Assembly (NCBI GenBank): GCA_027348115.1 | Contig: DAIEQA010000201.1 | Coordinates: forward strand, 1 to 24,842 | DNA: 24,842 nucleotides | Source of the DNA: Fen-1258 sp027348115 | GTDB lineage: Bacteria; Bacteroidota; Ignavibacteria; Ignavibacteriales; Melioribacteraceae | Reading direction: 5' to 3' | In this document: one piece after another, positions 6,993 to 14,312 of the stretch | Layout of the letters: every line of letters begins with the position of its first letter | How positions within the stretch are numbered: the first letter of the stretch is position 1 | Translations under genes and position numbers: made by a program | The notes under the pieces: generated by a model | What the model was told of the DNA's origin: nothing | The model's input: the letters and a program-made list of their open reading frames with translations, nothing else | The model's database searches: none

Positions 6993-8213
6993 TTATCTTC
7001 TCGCGAGCCAGACCTGAGGATTCTGATAATTTCTTTCGCTCCAGATTTCGAAATGTAAGATATTGCCTTCGAGACTTTCATTAACCGTTCCTAAAAAAGC
7101 GCCCGGTTTAATGCGCTCGCCTTCTTTAACCGATATATTACATACATGCCCGTACACCGTTCGATATTCGTCGCGGTGTGTGAGAATAATAACACTGCCG
7201 TAACCCGGTATCCAATTGATTGCGGAGACCACTCCTTCCGCTACTGCAAGCACACTTTCTTTTTTATTTCTTACTGAAATATCAATTCCGTAATTAAGTG
7301 TAACCGTATTCAGTTTTTCATTGCGGTTTTCCCCAAAGTCGCGGACAATTCTTCCCTCTTTAACGGGCCATCCGAGGCGGCCTTTAAGCTGGCCAAAATT
7401 TTCGAAGCCGCTGTAATCGAAATCCTGCACGTATTTTTTATTCGCGGCTTTATTCTCGTAAGCCCTGGTTTTCTTCAACCGCTCGGCTTCAATCAATTTG
7501 GCAATAATATTTTTGATTTCAATTTCTGCTTTCCGTTTGCCGGAAATTTCATTGGCAATCATTTTTTTATCGCGTTTCAAGACGGTTAAAAGCTGTTTCT
7601 TATCTTCCTCCCGCTTCTTAAGAGAGTTTTGTTCGTCCTGTTTTTGATTGGCAAGATTTTCTTTTTCCGCCCGTTCCTGTTCCAGACTTGCTTTCAAACG
7701 GTCGAGAGTATTTTTGTTGTCGCTTAATTGTTTAAGCGCTCTAACGTTTTCTTCCGAGATATACTGCAGGTATTTATATCGTTTAACAGCTTGGTTGAAG
7801 GATTCGGCATTAAAAATAAATCGCCACATTGAAAGGCCCCGGTTCTTATAAATCCAAACAACATATTTGGAATATTGCTCTTTCAAATTGGCCATCCGGT
7901 TGGATATCGTATTTATTTCAGCTTCGGTTTCCGCAATAGCCTGCTCTTTTTCCTTCTCCTCGCCGAGTAGATTATTAATCAATCTGCTTAAAAGAAGATT
8001 TTGCTTATTGATATTTTCGAGGGTCTGAAGAGATTCCATTTCCTTCAGCGATTTATTTTTAAGCTCGTTCTGGAGAGACTGGATATCTTTCTTAAGTTTA
8101 TCGAGCTCCTTGTTTTTTACACGGATGATATCTGTAGTCTGCGCTCTTAAACCGCAAAGCGCCAGGAGGAATAAGACGAGTATGCTTTTACCAATCGATG
8201 ACTTTAGCATCAT
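6993..8213 (-). CDS. EnvC-like murein hydrolase activator (M23/LytM domain, degenerate site)
   Basis: The 406-residue exported protein has a signal peptide ending 'LALCGLRAQ', a long Lys/Glu-rich coiled coil (about 27-255) and a C-terminal LytM/M23 domain (about 290-406). This is the architecture of EnvC and related activators of cell-wall amidases. The zinc site looks broken. The usual HxxxD is 'NYGIDIS' with no preceding His, and the usual HxH is 'GNILHFEIW' with only the second His; 'GHV' is kept. It is therefore probably an amidase activator, not an endopeptidase. It overlaps the DUF4292 gene by 26 bases and is the last gene of the TPR-DUF4292-M23 operon, a set also found together in other Bacteroidota. 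Two adjacent ATG codons make the start uncertain by one residue. Confidence 0.9.
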   Translation of the reverse strand: MMLKSSIGKSILVLFLLALCGLRAQTTDIIRVKNKELDKLKKDIQSLQNELKNKSLKEMESLQTLENINKQNLLLSRLINNLLGEEKEKEQAIAETEAEINTISNRMANLKEQYSKYVVWIYKNRGLSMWRFIFNAESFNQAVKRYKYLQYISEENVRALKQLSDNKNTLDRLKASLEQERAEKENLANQKQDEQNSLKKREEDKKQLLTVLKRDKKMIANEISGKRKAEIEIKNIIAKLIEAERLKKTRAYENKAANKKYVQDFDYSGFENFGQLKGRLGWPVKEGRIVRDFGENRNEKLNTVTLNYGIDISVRNKKESVLAVAEGVVSAINWIPGYGSVIILTHRDEYRTVYGHVCNISVKEGERIKPGAFLGTVNESLEGNILHFEIWSERNYQNPQVWLARR

Positions 8214-8976
8214 TCGGAATATCTATTGTTAAATTCCCGATTTCAGTATTCACGTCCACTGTACGGTATTCTATTTTTATCTTTTGATTATTCTCTTGCT
8301 CATTAAGGTCGATCATGTATGGAATAGGCGTATCCTCGAGGTCATGAAAATCGGAATACTTTGCATTGATCAAATTTTTTCCGCTGAAATCGTTCACATT
8401 GTATTCGGTAATGCCGAGATCCTTTTGCCTAATCGTATAAATACTGGATTTAGAGGCAGAGGAATCGTTGTAAGTTAACCTATAAAATTCGTCATTCGAT
8501 TCGTAATGATCGGGATCGCGGCGTAATTTATCTGTAAGATTAACCGAGCCGGTAAGAACATCGAGCAGTTCGCCGAAAGAAATATTTATTTTCATCACCT
8601 GCTTCATGGCAGCGGAGTTTAATTTGCCTTTATAATAATTATTGTTGATCGCATCGTAGAACTGAAAATTTTCCTGCGTTATTAGAGCTGACGCGAGATC
8701 AATACCGAATGGTCCGTAAAAGGAAACTTTAATTGAGTCCGGTCTTTTTATCTCTACTTTAAAGCTGCTCTTGGCGTCCATATCGGCGGTTTTAATTGTA
8801 ATCGATCCGGCGCCTTCCATGGTTTTAATTTTCCTGCGGTTGGCTTCGAGGCGTTTAATTAAACGGTCCGCAGCTATAACCCTTTCTTCCACCATTGGTT
8901 TTGAAGGAATGCAACCGTCTATAAATAAAATAGAAAAAACAAAAAGCAGACTTAATACAAGAAAACCTTTTTTCAC
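8188..8976 (-). CDS. DUF4292 lipoprotein, LolA/LolB-like
   Basis: A 262-residue lipoprotein with a lipobox 'LFIDGC' (Cys22) after a hydrophobic signal. The body has the half-barrel pattern of LolA/LolB-type proteins: an early helix 'RLIKRLEANRRKIKTMEG', then 'GAGSITIK', 'FKVEIKRPDSIKVSFYGPFG' and a late 'IKIEYRTVDVNTEI'. Such proteins bind lipid or lipoprotein acyl chains at the envelope. DUF4292 members are usually assigned no precise role, so a lipoprotein-handling function is inference from fold. The start is GTG at 8976, overlapping the TPR gene stop as GTGA and preceded by AAGGTG at 5 bases, so it is translationally coupled. Confidence 0.85.
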   Translation of the reverse strand: MKKGFLVLSLLFVFSILFIDGCIPSKPMVEERVIAADRLIKRLEANRRKIKTMEGAGSITIKTADMDAKSSFKVEIKRPDSIKVSFYGPFGIDLASALITQENFQFYDAINNNYYKGKLNSAAMKQVMKINISFGELLDVLTGSVNLTDKLRRDPDHYESNDEFYRLTYNDSSASKSSIYTIRQKDLGITEYNVNDFSGKNLINAKYSDFHDLEDTPIPYMIDLNEQENNQKIKIEYRTVDVNTEIGNLTIDIPNDAKVIDW

Positions 8977-10781
8977 AATTCACCTTTCGTAATTTTTTGT
9001 TTCAGCTCGGAATTATTTTCATCGAGCGACAAAGCTTTTTTCCAATAGTCAACGGCTTTGGATTTATCTCCGAGTTTATAATAAACATCGCCAAGATGCC
9101 CAAGTATTGTGGAATTGGATTCTTCCATCGAAGCCGCTTTCTCAATGTTTTCTTTTGCCAAATCGAACCGATTCAGCATGAAATAAATCCAACCGATTGT
9201 ATCGAGGTACGAGGCGTTCTTTGGCTCCTGAGCAACGGCTTTCTTAGACATTTCCAATGCTTCATGCAATCTTATTCCCCGTTCCGAAAGTGAATAAGCA
9301 AAGTTATTCAAAATAAGAGCGTTGGAAGAATCGTACTTTAACGCTTGAGCGTAAAGCGAATCCGAAACATTATATTCTTTCTTCGATTCGTAAATTAATC
9401 CAAGTATGCTAAGCACCTGAATATTTTTAGGATCGATAACAAGAGCTTTATTCAAAGGAACCAAGGCCTCATCGTCTTCCTTCAGCTGGTTCAATGTATA
9501 ACCTAAAGCCGAGAGCGTTGTAACATCGTCCGGATTTAATTTAAGCGCGTTTTCCAAAGCTACTTTAGCTTTAGCGTGCTGATTTTCCTGCGACAGCGAT
9601 AATCCGTAAATCAAATTAATCACAAAATCATTCGGAAATTTTTGAACGCCTTTTCCCAGGTAAGTAATCGCTTCATCGTATTTTCTGCTATCGAATAACA
9701 ATCCTCCAAGCCGCTGCCAAACCTGCGCGTTCCATTCCGCTAAGTCGGCCGCTTTCTTGAAGTAGCCGATAGCAAGCGAATCATTCTTTTCTTTTATCTC
9801 GATCTCGCCGAGATAAGCATTAACCTGCCAATCGGAAGTATCTTTATTAATTGCTTCAAAAATATTTTTTGCTATGTGCACATTGTTGGAATCTTTGTCG
9901 GCAGTTACAAGAAACGAGGCGCCCATTTTTATTTTAGTTTCGAAGCTGATCTTCGGATTTTTAATAAGCTTGATATATTCCTTGGAGGCATCGTTCCATT
10001 CGCCTTTATCGAGAAGAATTTTACCTTTGAATTCCAGCAGGTTCGGATCATCCGGAAAACTTATTAAAGCTTCGTTGAGCTTGCTTAGAGTTTTATCGTA
10101 GTCTTTTACCTTTAAGTAAGAATCTATTAATGCTTTTTGAAGCTGAAGATTGGACGGATTAAGCTTCAGCAGTTCCTCCACGGTTTTAATTGTTTCGGTA
10201 ACATTTCCCATCCTTTCGTTCAAATCTATCAACCTTACAAGAACGCTCCATTCCGGGCCGACAATATCGATTATTTTTTTATACAACTTTAGAGATTCGG
10301 ACGGTCGTTTAGCTTCTTCCAGCTGCGCAAGACTGAAATACGCGCCAACGTTGGTCGAATCCAGTCCTATAATTTTATTAAAGGTTATTGCCGACGAATC
10401 ATCCATATGCGATGAAGAATAAATTGTAGCAAGCAGATTGAGATACTCCACATTAGAAGGTTCTTTATGAGCAGCCTGCTGCGCAAATCTTAATGCGGAG
10501 GAAAGTTTATTCATAGCGTAATAATCTTTAGCAATTGAATAAAAAATTCCGCCCTGGGGGTCGAGCTTTAACGCTTCCACATATTTATTTATTGCCGCTT
10601 CGTATTGCCCTTTAATCTCAAGGATGGAGCCGTCAATAAATTTTTCCTGCGCCAGTTTCTGTTTATCAAGTTGATTTATTTGAATCTCTTCATCGCTTGA
10701 TGTTCCGGTTTCTTTTACTACCTGCTGCGAACATCCGGCAATTAGAGCAATAATAAGTGCAAATACAATTTTTTTAGTCAT
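8973..10781 (-). CDS. TPR-repeat outer envelope lipoprotein
   Basis: About 602 residues, starting at 'MTKKIVFALIIALIAGC', whose lipobox 'LIAGC' marks a lipoprotein. The rest is almost entirely tetratricopeptide repeats of 34 residues. The last seven run in unbroken register, each ending in a 'P/D-x-N/D' cap such as 'KLNPDD', 'VIDPKN' and 'AQEPKN'. TPR arrays bind partner proteins; the partner here is probably one of the operon mates (DUF4292 lipoprotein, EnvC-like protein). An ATG three codons upstream (10790) is possible. I prefer 10781 because it lies 28 bases from the start of the -7 promoter element, as at lepA and cysS, whereas 10790 would leave almost no leader. No Shine-Dalgarno sequence. 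First gene of the operon. Confidence 0.9.
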   Translation of the reverse strand: MTKKIVFALIIALIAGCSQQVVKETGTSSDEEIQINQLDKQKLAQEKFIDGSILEIKGQYEAAINKYVEALKLDPQGGIFYSIAKDYYAMNKLSSALRFAQQAAHKEPSNVEYLNLLATIYSSSHMDDSSAITFNKIIGLDSTNVGAYFSLAQLEEAKRPSESLKLYKKIIDIVGPEWSVLVRLIDLNERMGNVTETIKTVEELLKLNPSNLQLQKALIDSYLKVKDYDKTLSKLNEALISFPDDPNLLEFKGKILLDKGEWNDASKEYIKLIKNPKISFETKIKMGASFLVTADKDSNNVHIAKNIFEAINKDTSDWQVNAYLGEIEIKEKNDSLAIGYFKKAADLAEWNAQVWQRLGGLLFDSRKYDEAITYLGKGVQKFPNDFVINLIYGLSLSQENQHAKAKVALENALKLNPDDVTTLSALGYTLNQLKEDDEALVPLNKALVIDPKNIQVLSILGLIYESKKEYNVSDSLYAQALKYDSSNALILNNFAYSLSERGIRLHEALEMSKKAVAQEPKNASYLDTIGWIYFMLNRFDLAKENIEKAASMEESNSTILGHLGDVYYKLGDKSKAVDYWKKALSLDENNSELKQKITKGEL

Positions 10782-10800
10782 AGCCGTCATTAATTTGATT

Positions 10801-10832
10801 CAAAAAATAGTTCTTCAAGGTTTGAATCACAA
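10801..10832 (-). promoter_or_regulatory. Promoter of the TPR-DUF4292-EnvC operon
   Basis: On the minus strand TTG (10832-10830), 20 bases, then TATTTTTTG (10809-10801). This matches the Bacteroidota -33/-7 pattern and sits back to back with the ATP-grasp promoter (the -33 elements are only about 10 bases apart), so the two may share regulation. Confidence 0.55.
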
Positions 10833-10841
10833 GGGTAAAGA

Positions 10842-10872
10842 TTGAACGGTCATATTCATTTGCCTATCTTTG
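10842..10872 (+). promoter_or_regulatory. Promoter of the ATP-grasp gene
   Basis: TTG (10842-10844), 20 bases, then TATCTTTGC (10865-10873), an exact TAnnTTTG element. Because the -7 element covers the TTG at 10870, that codon cannot be the translation start; the start is the ATG at 10891. Confidence 0.65.
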
Positions 10873-10890
10873 CAAAAAATTTTTATCAGC

Positions 10891-11790
10891 ATGGATATAT
10901 TCGATTTAGCGGTATCATTTACTTGGGAATACGATAAAGAATTCCTCGACAGAATTGAAGAATTGTTTCAGGGTAAAGGATTGAAAACTTTTATAATCAA
11001 TCGTTACAATCTTCAAGAAGTAATTGACGGGATTAAGAATAAAGATATCCATTTCAAAGCGTACATGGACCGGGCATCGGACGAGGATCCAAATTTTCTT
11101 CAAGCGGCGCAATTAATTCGTAGAAGAAAAGGCGTTATCATTAATCCGCATGACAAAGTTGTAAGAGCAATCGATAAATGTAAAATGCATAAAAGACTTC
11201 TTCGTAAGAAATGCCAGCTGCCGAAAACTTTTTTAGTGCCATCGTACAATCATCAACCGGAATTAAAGCTTACTATAAATGATCTTGAGGGTCTGAATTT
11301 TCCGTTTGTAATTAAGCCGGCGTTGATTTCAGGCGGCGGAGAAGGCGTTATTAAAAACGCTATGACAATCGAAGCGATACAAAATGAAAGAATAAATAAT
11401 CCATTTGAGAAGTATTTAATTCAGGAGAAGATTCTACCAAGAAAGATAAACGGGCGCCGTGCGTGGTTCAGGGTAATTTGGGCCTTCGACCGGCCTATTC
11501 CTACATGGTGGGATGATCAGACTCATATTTATAAACGGGTAACAAAACGAGAGATTGCCAGGTTTAATTTACTTCCTCTTGTGAGAATTACTTCAATGCT
11601 TGCAAGAATTACCGGGCTGGATTATTTCTCTACGGAGATTGCATTGACAAAGGACCATAAATTTGTTTTGATCGATTATATAAACGATCAATGCGACATG
11701 CGTTTAAAATCCAATCACATCGATGGAGTACCGGATGAAGTTGTAGATGAGTTTATCGAACGGATGCTGAAAAAAATCTCTTCGCTTTAA
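10891..11790 (+). CDS. ATP-grasp domain protein (RimK-like ligase fold), substrate unknown
   Basis: A 299-residue cytoplasmic protein. The N-terminal pre-ATP-grasp domain (about 1-95) contains 'RRRKGVIINPHDKVVRAIDK', the segment that in ATP-grasp ligases precedes the lid. The ATP site follows: 'FPFVIKPALISGGGEGV' is the Lys plus Gly-rich loop, and 'YLIQEKI' supplies the adenine-contact Glu. Near the end 'EIALTKDHKFVLIDYINDQ' followed by 'CDMR' supplies the acidic and Asn metal ligands. ATP-grasp enzymes join a carboxylate to an amine or thiol. No partner gene indicates the substrate here, and the gene stands alone under its own promoter. The ATG at 10891 lies 26 bases after the start of the -7 element, without a Shine-Dalgarno sequence. 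It converges on rsgA with overlapping stop codons (TTTAAA). Confidence 0.85.
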   Translation: MDIFDLAVSFTWEYDKEFLDRIEELFQGKGLKTFIINRYNLQEVIDGIKNKDIHFKAYMDRASDEDPNFLQAAQLIRRRKGVIINPHDKVVRAIDKCKMHKRLLRKKCQLPKTFLVPSYNHQPELKLTINDLEGLNFPFVIKPALISGGGEGVIKNAMTIEAIQNERINNPFEKYLIQEKILPRKINGRRAWFRVIWAFDRPIPTWWDDQTHIYKRVTKREIARFNLLPLVRITSMLARITGLDYFSTEIALTKDHKFVLIDYINDQCDMRLKSNHIDGVPDEVVDEFIERMLKKISSL

Positions 11791-12740
11791 AAGTTCATAT
11801 CGTCTTCAACAGTTTCCAAAATGTTTAAATAGCTCCGGTAACGTTCGCCGCTGATTTTTCCTTCTTCCACAGCCGATATAACTGCGCAGCCAGGTTCGTG
11901 ATAATGCGTGCAAGTATTGAACCTGCAGCTTTCCTGGTATGCAAGAAACTCTATAAAATAATGTCCTAAGTCTTCCTTCCTAATTCCATACGGATCAATC
12001 TCGCGAATGCCCGGCGTATCGATTATGAATGTATCTCTTTCAATCTTTTTCATTATACTTGTGACCGTGGTGTGCTTTCCTTTCGAAGTAAAATTACTAA
12101 TCTCACCAATTTTAAGATTAATACCCGGATACATTTCGTTTATTAAAGACGATTTGCCTACACCCGATTGTCCCCAAATTAAACTCGAAGTTCCATGCAA
12201 AGCTTTTTTTAAATCCGCCAGTCCTATCAATTCTTTTACGCTTGTGGAGAAAACCCGGTAACCTATTTGTTCGTACAAATTCGACCAAATATTGATCTCG
12301 TTTGATTCGTCAAGATCAATTTTATTTATGACAATAATTACTGAAAGATGAGAACTCTCGCCCGTTACAATTAAACGATCGATCAGGCGGTTATTGAACT
12401 TTGGCGATTGAGCGCTCGACACAATTACTAGATTATCGATATTTGCAGCAACAACTTGTTCCAGCCGTTCCCCCCTTTTCCCGGCGCCTTTAATTTTGGG
12501 GGCCTTGCGGGAAATATAATTTTTGCGCGGAAGTATTTTTTCAATTACGCCGCTGCTGTCGCGGTTCAATTCGAACTCTACTTGATCGCCAACAACAGCA
12601 ATATCAACGTTAAATAATTTGTCTTTCTTTAATGAAAACTCTTTTTGAAACCGCCCTCGAAGCGAACACCTAATTTCTTCGCCGCTCTCATTATAAAGAT
12701 AGTGATCCTTACTTTCTATCTTAAAAATTGTGCCTAGAAT
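11787..12740 (-). CDS. rsgA: Ribosome small subunit-dependent GTPase A, non-standard ATT start
   Basis: Circularly permuted GTPase that checks late 30S maturation. With the start placed at ATT 12740 it has 317 residues in three domains. The N-terminal OB-fold is about 1-70, with 'GTIFKI', 'EIRCSLRGRFQKE' and 'AVVGDQVEFEL'. The GTPase part has G4 'NKID' before G1 'GQSGVGKSS' and G3 'DTPGIRE'. The C-terminal zinc knuckle is 'CRFNTCTHYHEPGC'. The first ATG/GTG/TTG in frame is TTG at 12569, which would delete the OB-fold needed for 30S binding. The frame upstream stays open and clearly encodes that fold. Its first plausible initiator is ATT at 12740, 3 bases after GGAGGT plus one. ATT is a rare start (infC in Escherichia coli). 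A miscalled base in an original ATG remains possible. A terminator ends 15 bases upstream. Confidence 0.88.
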   Translation of the reverse strand: MLGTIFKIESKDHYLYNESGEEIRCSLRGRFQKEFSLKKDKLFNVDIAVVGDQVEFELNRDSSGVIEKILPRKNYISRKAPKIKGAGKRGERLEQVVAANIDNLVIVSSAQSPKFNNRLIDRLIVTGESSHLSVIIVINKIDLDESNEINIWSNLYEQIGYRVFSTSVKELIGLADLKKALHGTSSLIWGQSGVGKSSLINEMYPGINLKIGEISNFTSKGKHTTVTSIMKKIERDTFIIDTPGIREIDPYGIRKEDLGHYFIEFLAYQESCRFNTCTHYHEPGCAVISAVEEGKISGERYRSYLNILETVEDDMNF

Positions 12741-12743
12741 TTT

Positions 12744-12749
12744 ACCTCC
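12744..12749 (-). promoter_or_regulatory. Strong Shine-Dalgarno sequence deciding the rsgA start
   Basis: GGAGGT on the minus strand is a perfect match to the 16S rRNA 3' end, the strongest in the window. Only AAA separates it from ATT at 12740. In frame there is no ATG, GTG or TTG close enough to use it, so it supports ATT initiation. Confidence 0.65.
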
Positions 12750-12755
12750 GCAAAT

Positions 12756-12783
12756 AAAAAAAGCACCTTAAAGATAAGGTGCT
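12756..12783 (-). terminator. Intrinsic terminator between the porin gene and rsgA
   Basis: On the minus strand AGCACCTTA-tctt-TAAGGTGCT forms a perfect 9-bp stem with a 4-base loop, followed directly by seven T residues. It lies 36 bases after the stop of the OmpP1/FadL-like gene and ends just before the rsgA ribosome-binding site. Confidence 0.9.
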
Positions 12784-12819
12784 CTAAAAGCGATGTCAAT
12801 TTGCATTAATCGTAAAATT

Positions 12820-14259
12820 CTAAAAGAAGTACTTCATTGTAGCGGCAAAATTATGATAAGTAATATCCTGATAGGTTGTCGATACATTGTATGAGTAATT
12901 ATCTCCGATATCTTTCCACCAACCATAGACGTAAGCTAAATCGAATGCCAGGTTCTTATCTGCCTTAATACCTAAACCGACTGTTGCATATTTTTTATCA
13001 TATTCCGACGGATCTCCTTTAAAGGGAGAAGGCATTAGCATAAAACCGGCTCGTACAATAACCGGTGAATGCGGAATTACGTACTCTGCGCCTGCATGAA
13101 TATTGACAACGGTTCTGAATAAATCTTTTATTTGATTATTGTTATCTGTTCTAGTCTGCGCATCCAATCCGCTGCTGAATTCCATTTGCGTATAATCGAT
13201 CAAATTCGCGTCGGCGCTTAAGGTCAGTCCGCGATCGGAATACGAACCGCCGACAGTAAATTCGAACGGCGTTGTTATGTCATATTCGCTGTTGTAATCA
13301 AACGGTGGATTTATTGTGTACGAGGTATTAACAAAATCGCTTTGTCCGTTAACGGTGTATGTCTCTTTAATTGTGAATGTCTTTGGGAAACGAATTGTAA
13401 TTCCGAGATTAAACATATCGTTAAGTTTTGCAAGCAAACCGATCTTTGCATCCCAACCGGAAATATCCCAATTCAAAAGCGTATTCCTATAGAAAGATAA
13501 AAATCCTCTGGTGGTAGGGTCGTTGGGATCTAATTGCAAACCGGAAGGATAGTTTCCCATAAAATCGTCTTCATAATAATCGTTTGTGCGTTTAAATGTT
13601 CCGCTGAAAATATCTATTGTAGCTCCAACGAAAATATCTTTTTCAATTTCCACCGCACCGGAAAAGAACCAACTGTTGATGGCGCCTTCTTGAAGAATTT
13701 TTCCACTTTGATTTAACTTCCCGTTGATTAAAGTAGTATCCATTGTGCTTGTTACGGGATAGCTAAGGCCAAGTTCGTACGTAAAATCATTATCATCTCT
13801 GAACGGAGAGAACGTTAAATCTTGTATCATGGAAGTATTGCCCGGATTATATCCGTCAAATTTCATGCTTCGGTTAAAATCTTTTGATTGAGAATAACCA
13901 AGGGCAAATACCAAACTGCCTTGCGCGGTTGGAACCGGGAATACAAAACCAAATTGACTTAACTTTGTAGAGTTACTTGAATAGCTAGTTTGCTTTCCAA
14001 AAAATGTTGTGTTATTGCTGAACGAATTGAAATTTAATCCTCCGTCAAATTCCAAATTCCGAATTAGACCAAAGCCGGCTGGGTTGAATGTTCCTGCCGA
14101 GAGATCGTTGCTTAATGCAGAGTAAGCGTTACCCATTCCCAAAGATCTTGCGCCGCTTAATACGCCTGGTTCACTTAAACGCAACGCATCGTTGAAATCC
14201 TGCGCATTTATAACCCCGCCAAGGAGAAAAAGCATCACCCAAATTTTTATATTTTTCAT
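12820..14259 (-). CDS. OmpP1/FadL-family outer-membrane transport protein
   Basis: A 479-residue outer-membrane beta-barrel. A signal peptide 'MKNIKIWVMLFLLGGVINAQ' leads into the FadL-type N-terminal segment 'GARSLGMGNAYSALSNDLSA' with 'NPAGFG', which forms the luminal plug in this family. Alternating hydrophobic strands follow to a C-terminal Phe-ending strand ('NFAATMKYFF'), the usual signal for BAM insertion. The family carries hydrophobic compounds such as fatty acids or aromatics; the cargo here is unknown. ATG at 14259 is preferred over the in-frame one at 14307 because it directly begins the signal peptide and has GAGGA at 5 bases. It lies 53 bases after the Tyr-rich lipoprotein gene and ends before a strong terminator. 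Confidence 0.87.
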   Translation of the reverse strand: MKNIKIWVMLFLLGGVINAQDFNDALRLSEPGVLSGARSLGMGNAYSALSNDLSAGTFNPAGFGLIRNLEFDGGLNFNSFSNNTTFFGKQTSYSSNSTKLSQFGFVFPVPTAQGSLVFALGYSQSKDFNRSMKFDGYNPGNTSMIQDLTFSPFRDDNDFTYELGLSYPVTSTMDTTLINGKLNQSGKILQEGAINSWFFSGAVEIEKDIFVGATIDIFSGTFKRTNDYYEDDFMGNYPSGLQLDPNDPTTRGFLSFYRNTLLNWDISGWDAKIGLLAKLNDMFNLGITIRFPKTFTIKETYTVNGQSDFVNTSYTINPPFDYNSEYDITTPFEFTVGGSYSDRGLTLSADANLIDYTQMEFSSGLDAQTRTDNNNQIKDLFRTVVNIHAGAEYVIPHSPVIVRAGFMLMPSPFKGDPSEYDKKYATVGLGIKADKNLAFDLAYVYGWWKDIGDNYSYNVSTTYQDITYHNFAATMKYFF

Positions 14260-14312
14260 TTTATCCTCGTAAAAGTTGAGAAACAGCATCAATAAATATT
14301 TTAACATTACCT

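Noticed and set aside
10870..10890. TTG at 10870 as start of the ATP-grasp gene
   Set aside because: It lies inside the -7 promoter element TATCTTTG, so it would not be transcribed; the ATG at 10891 fits promoter geometry.
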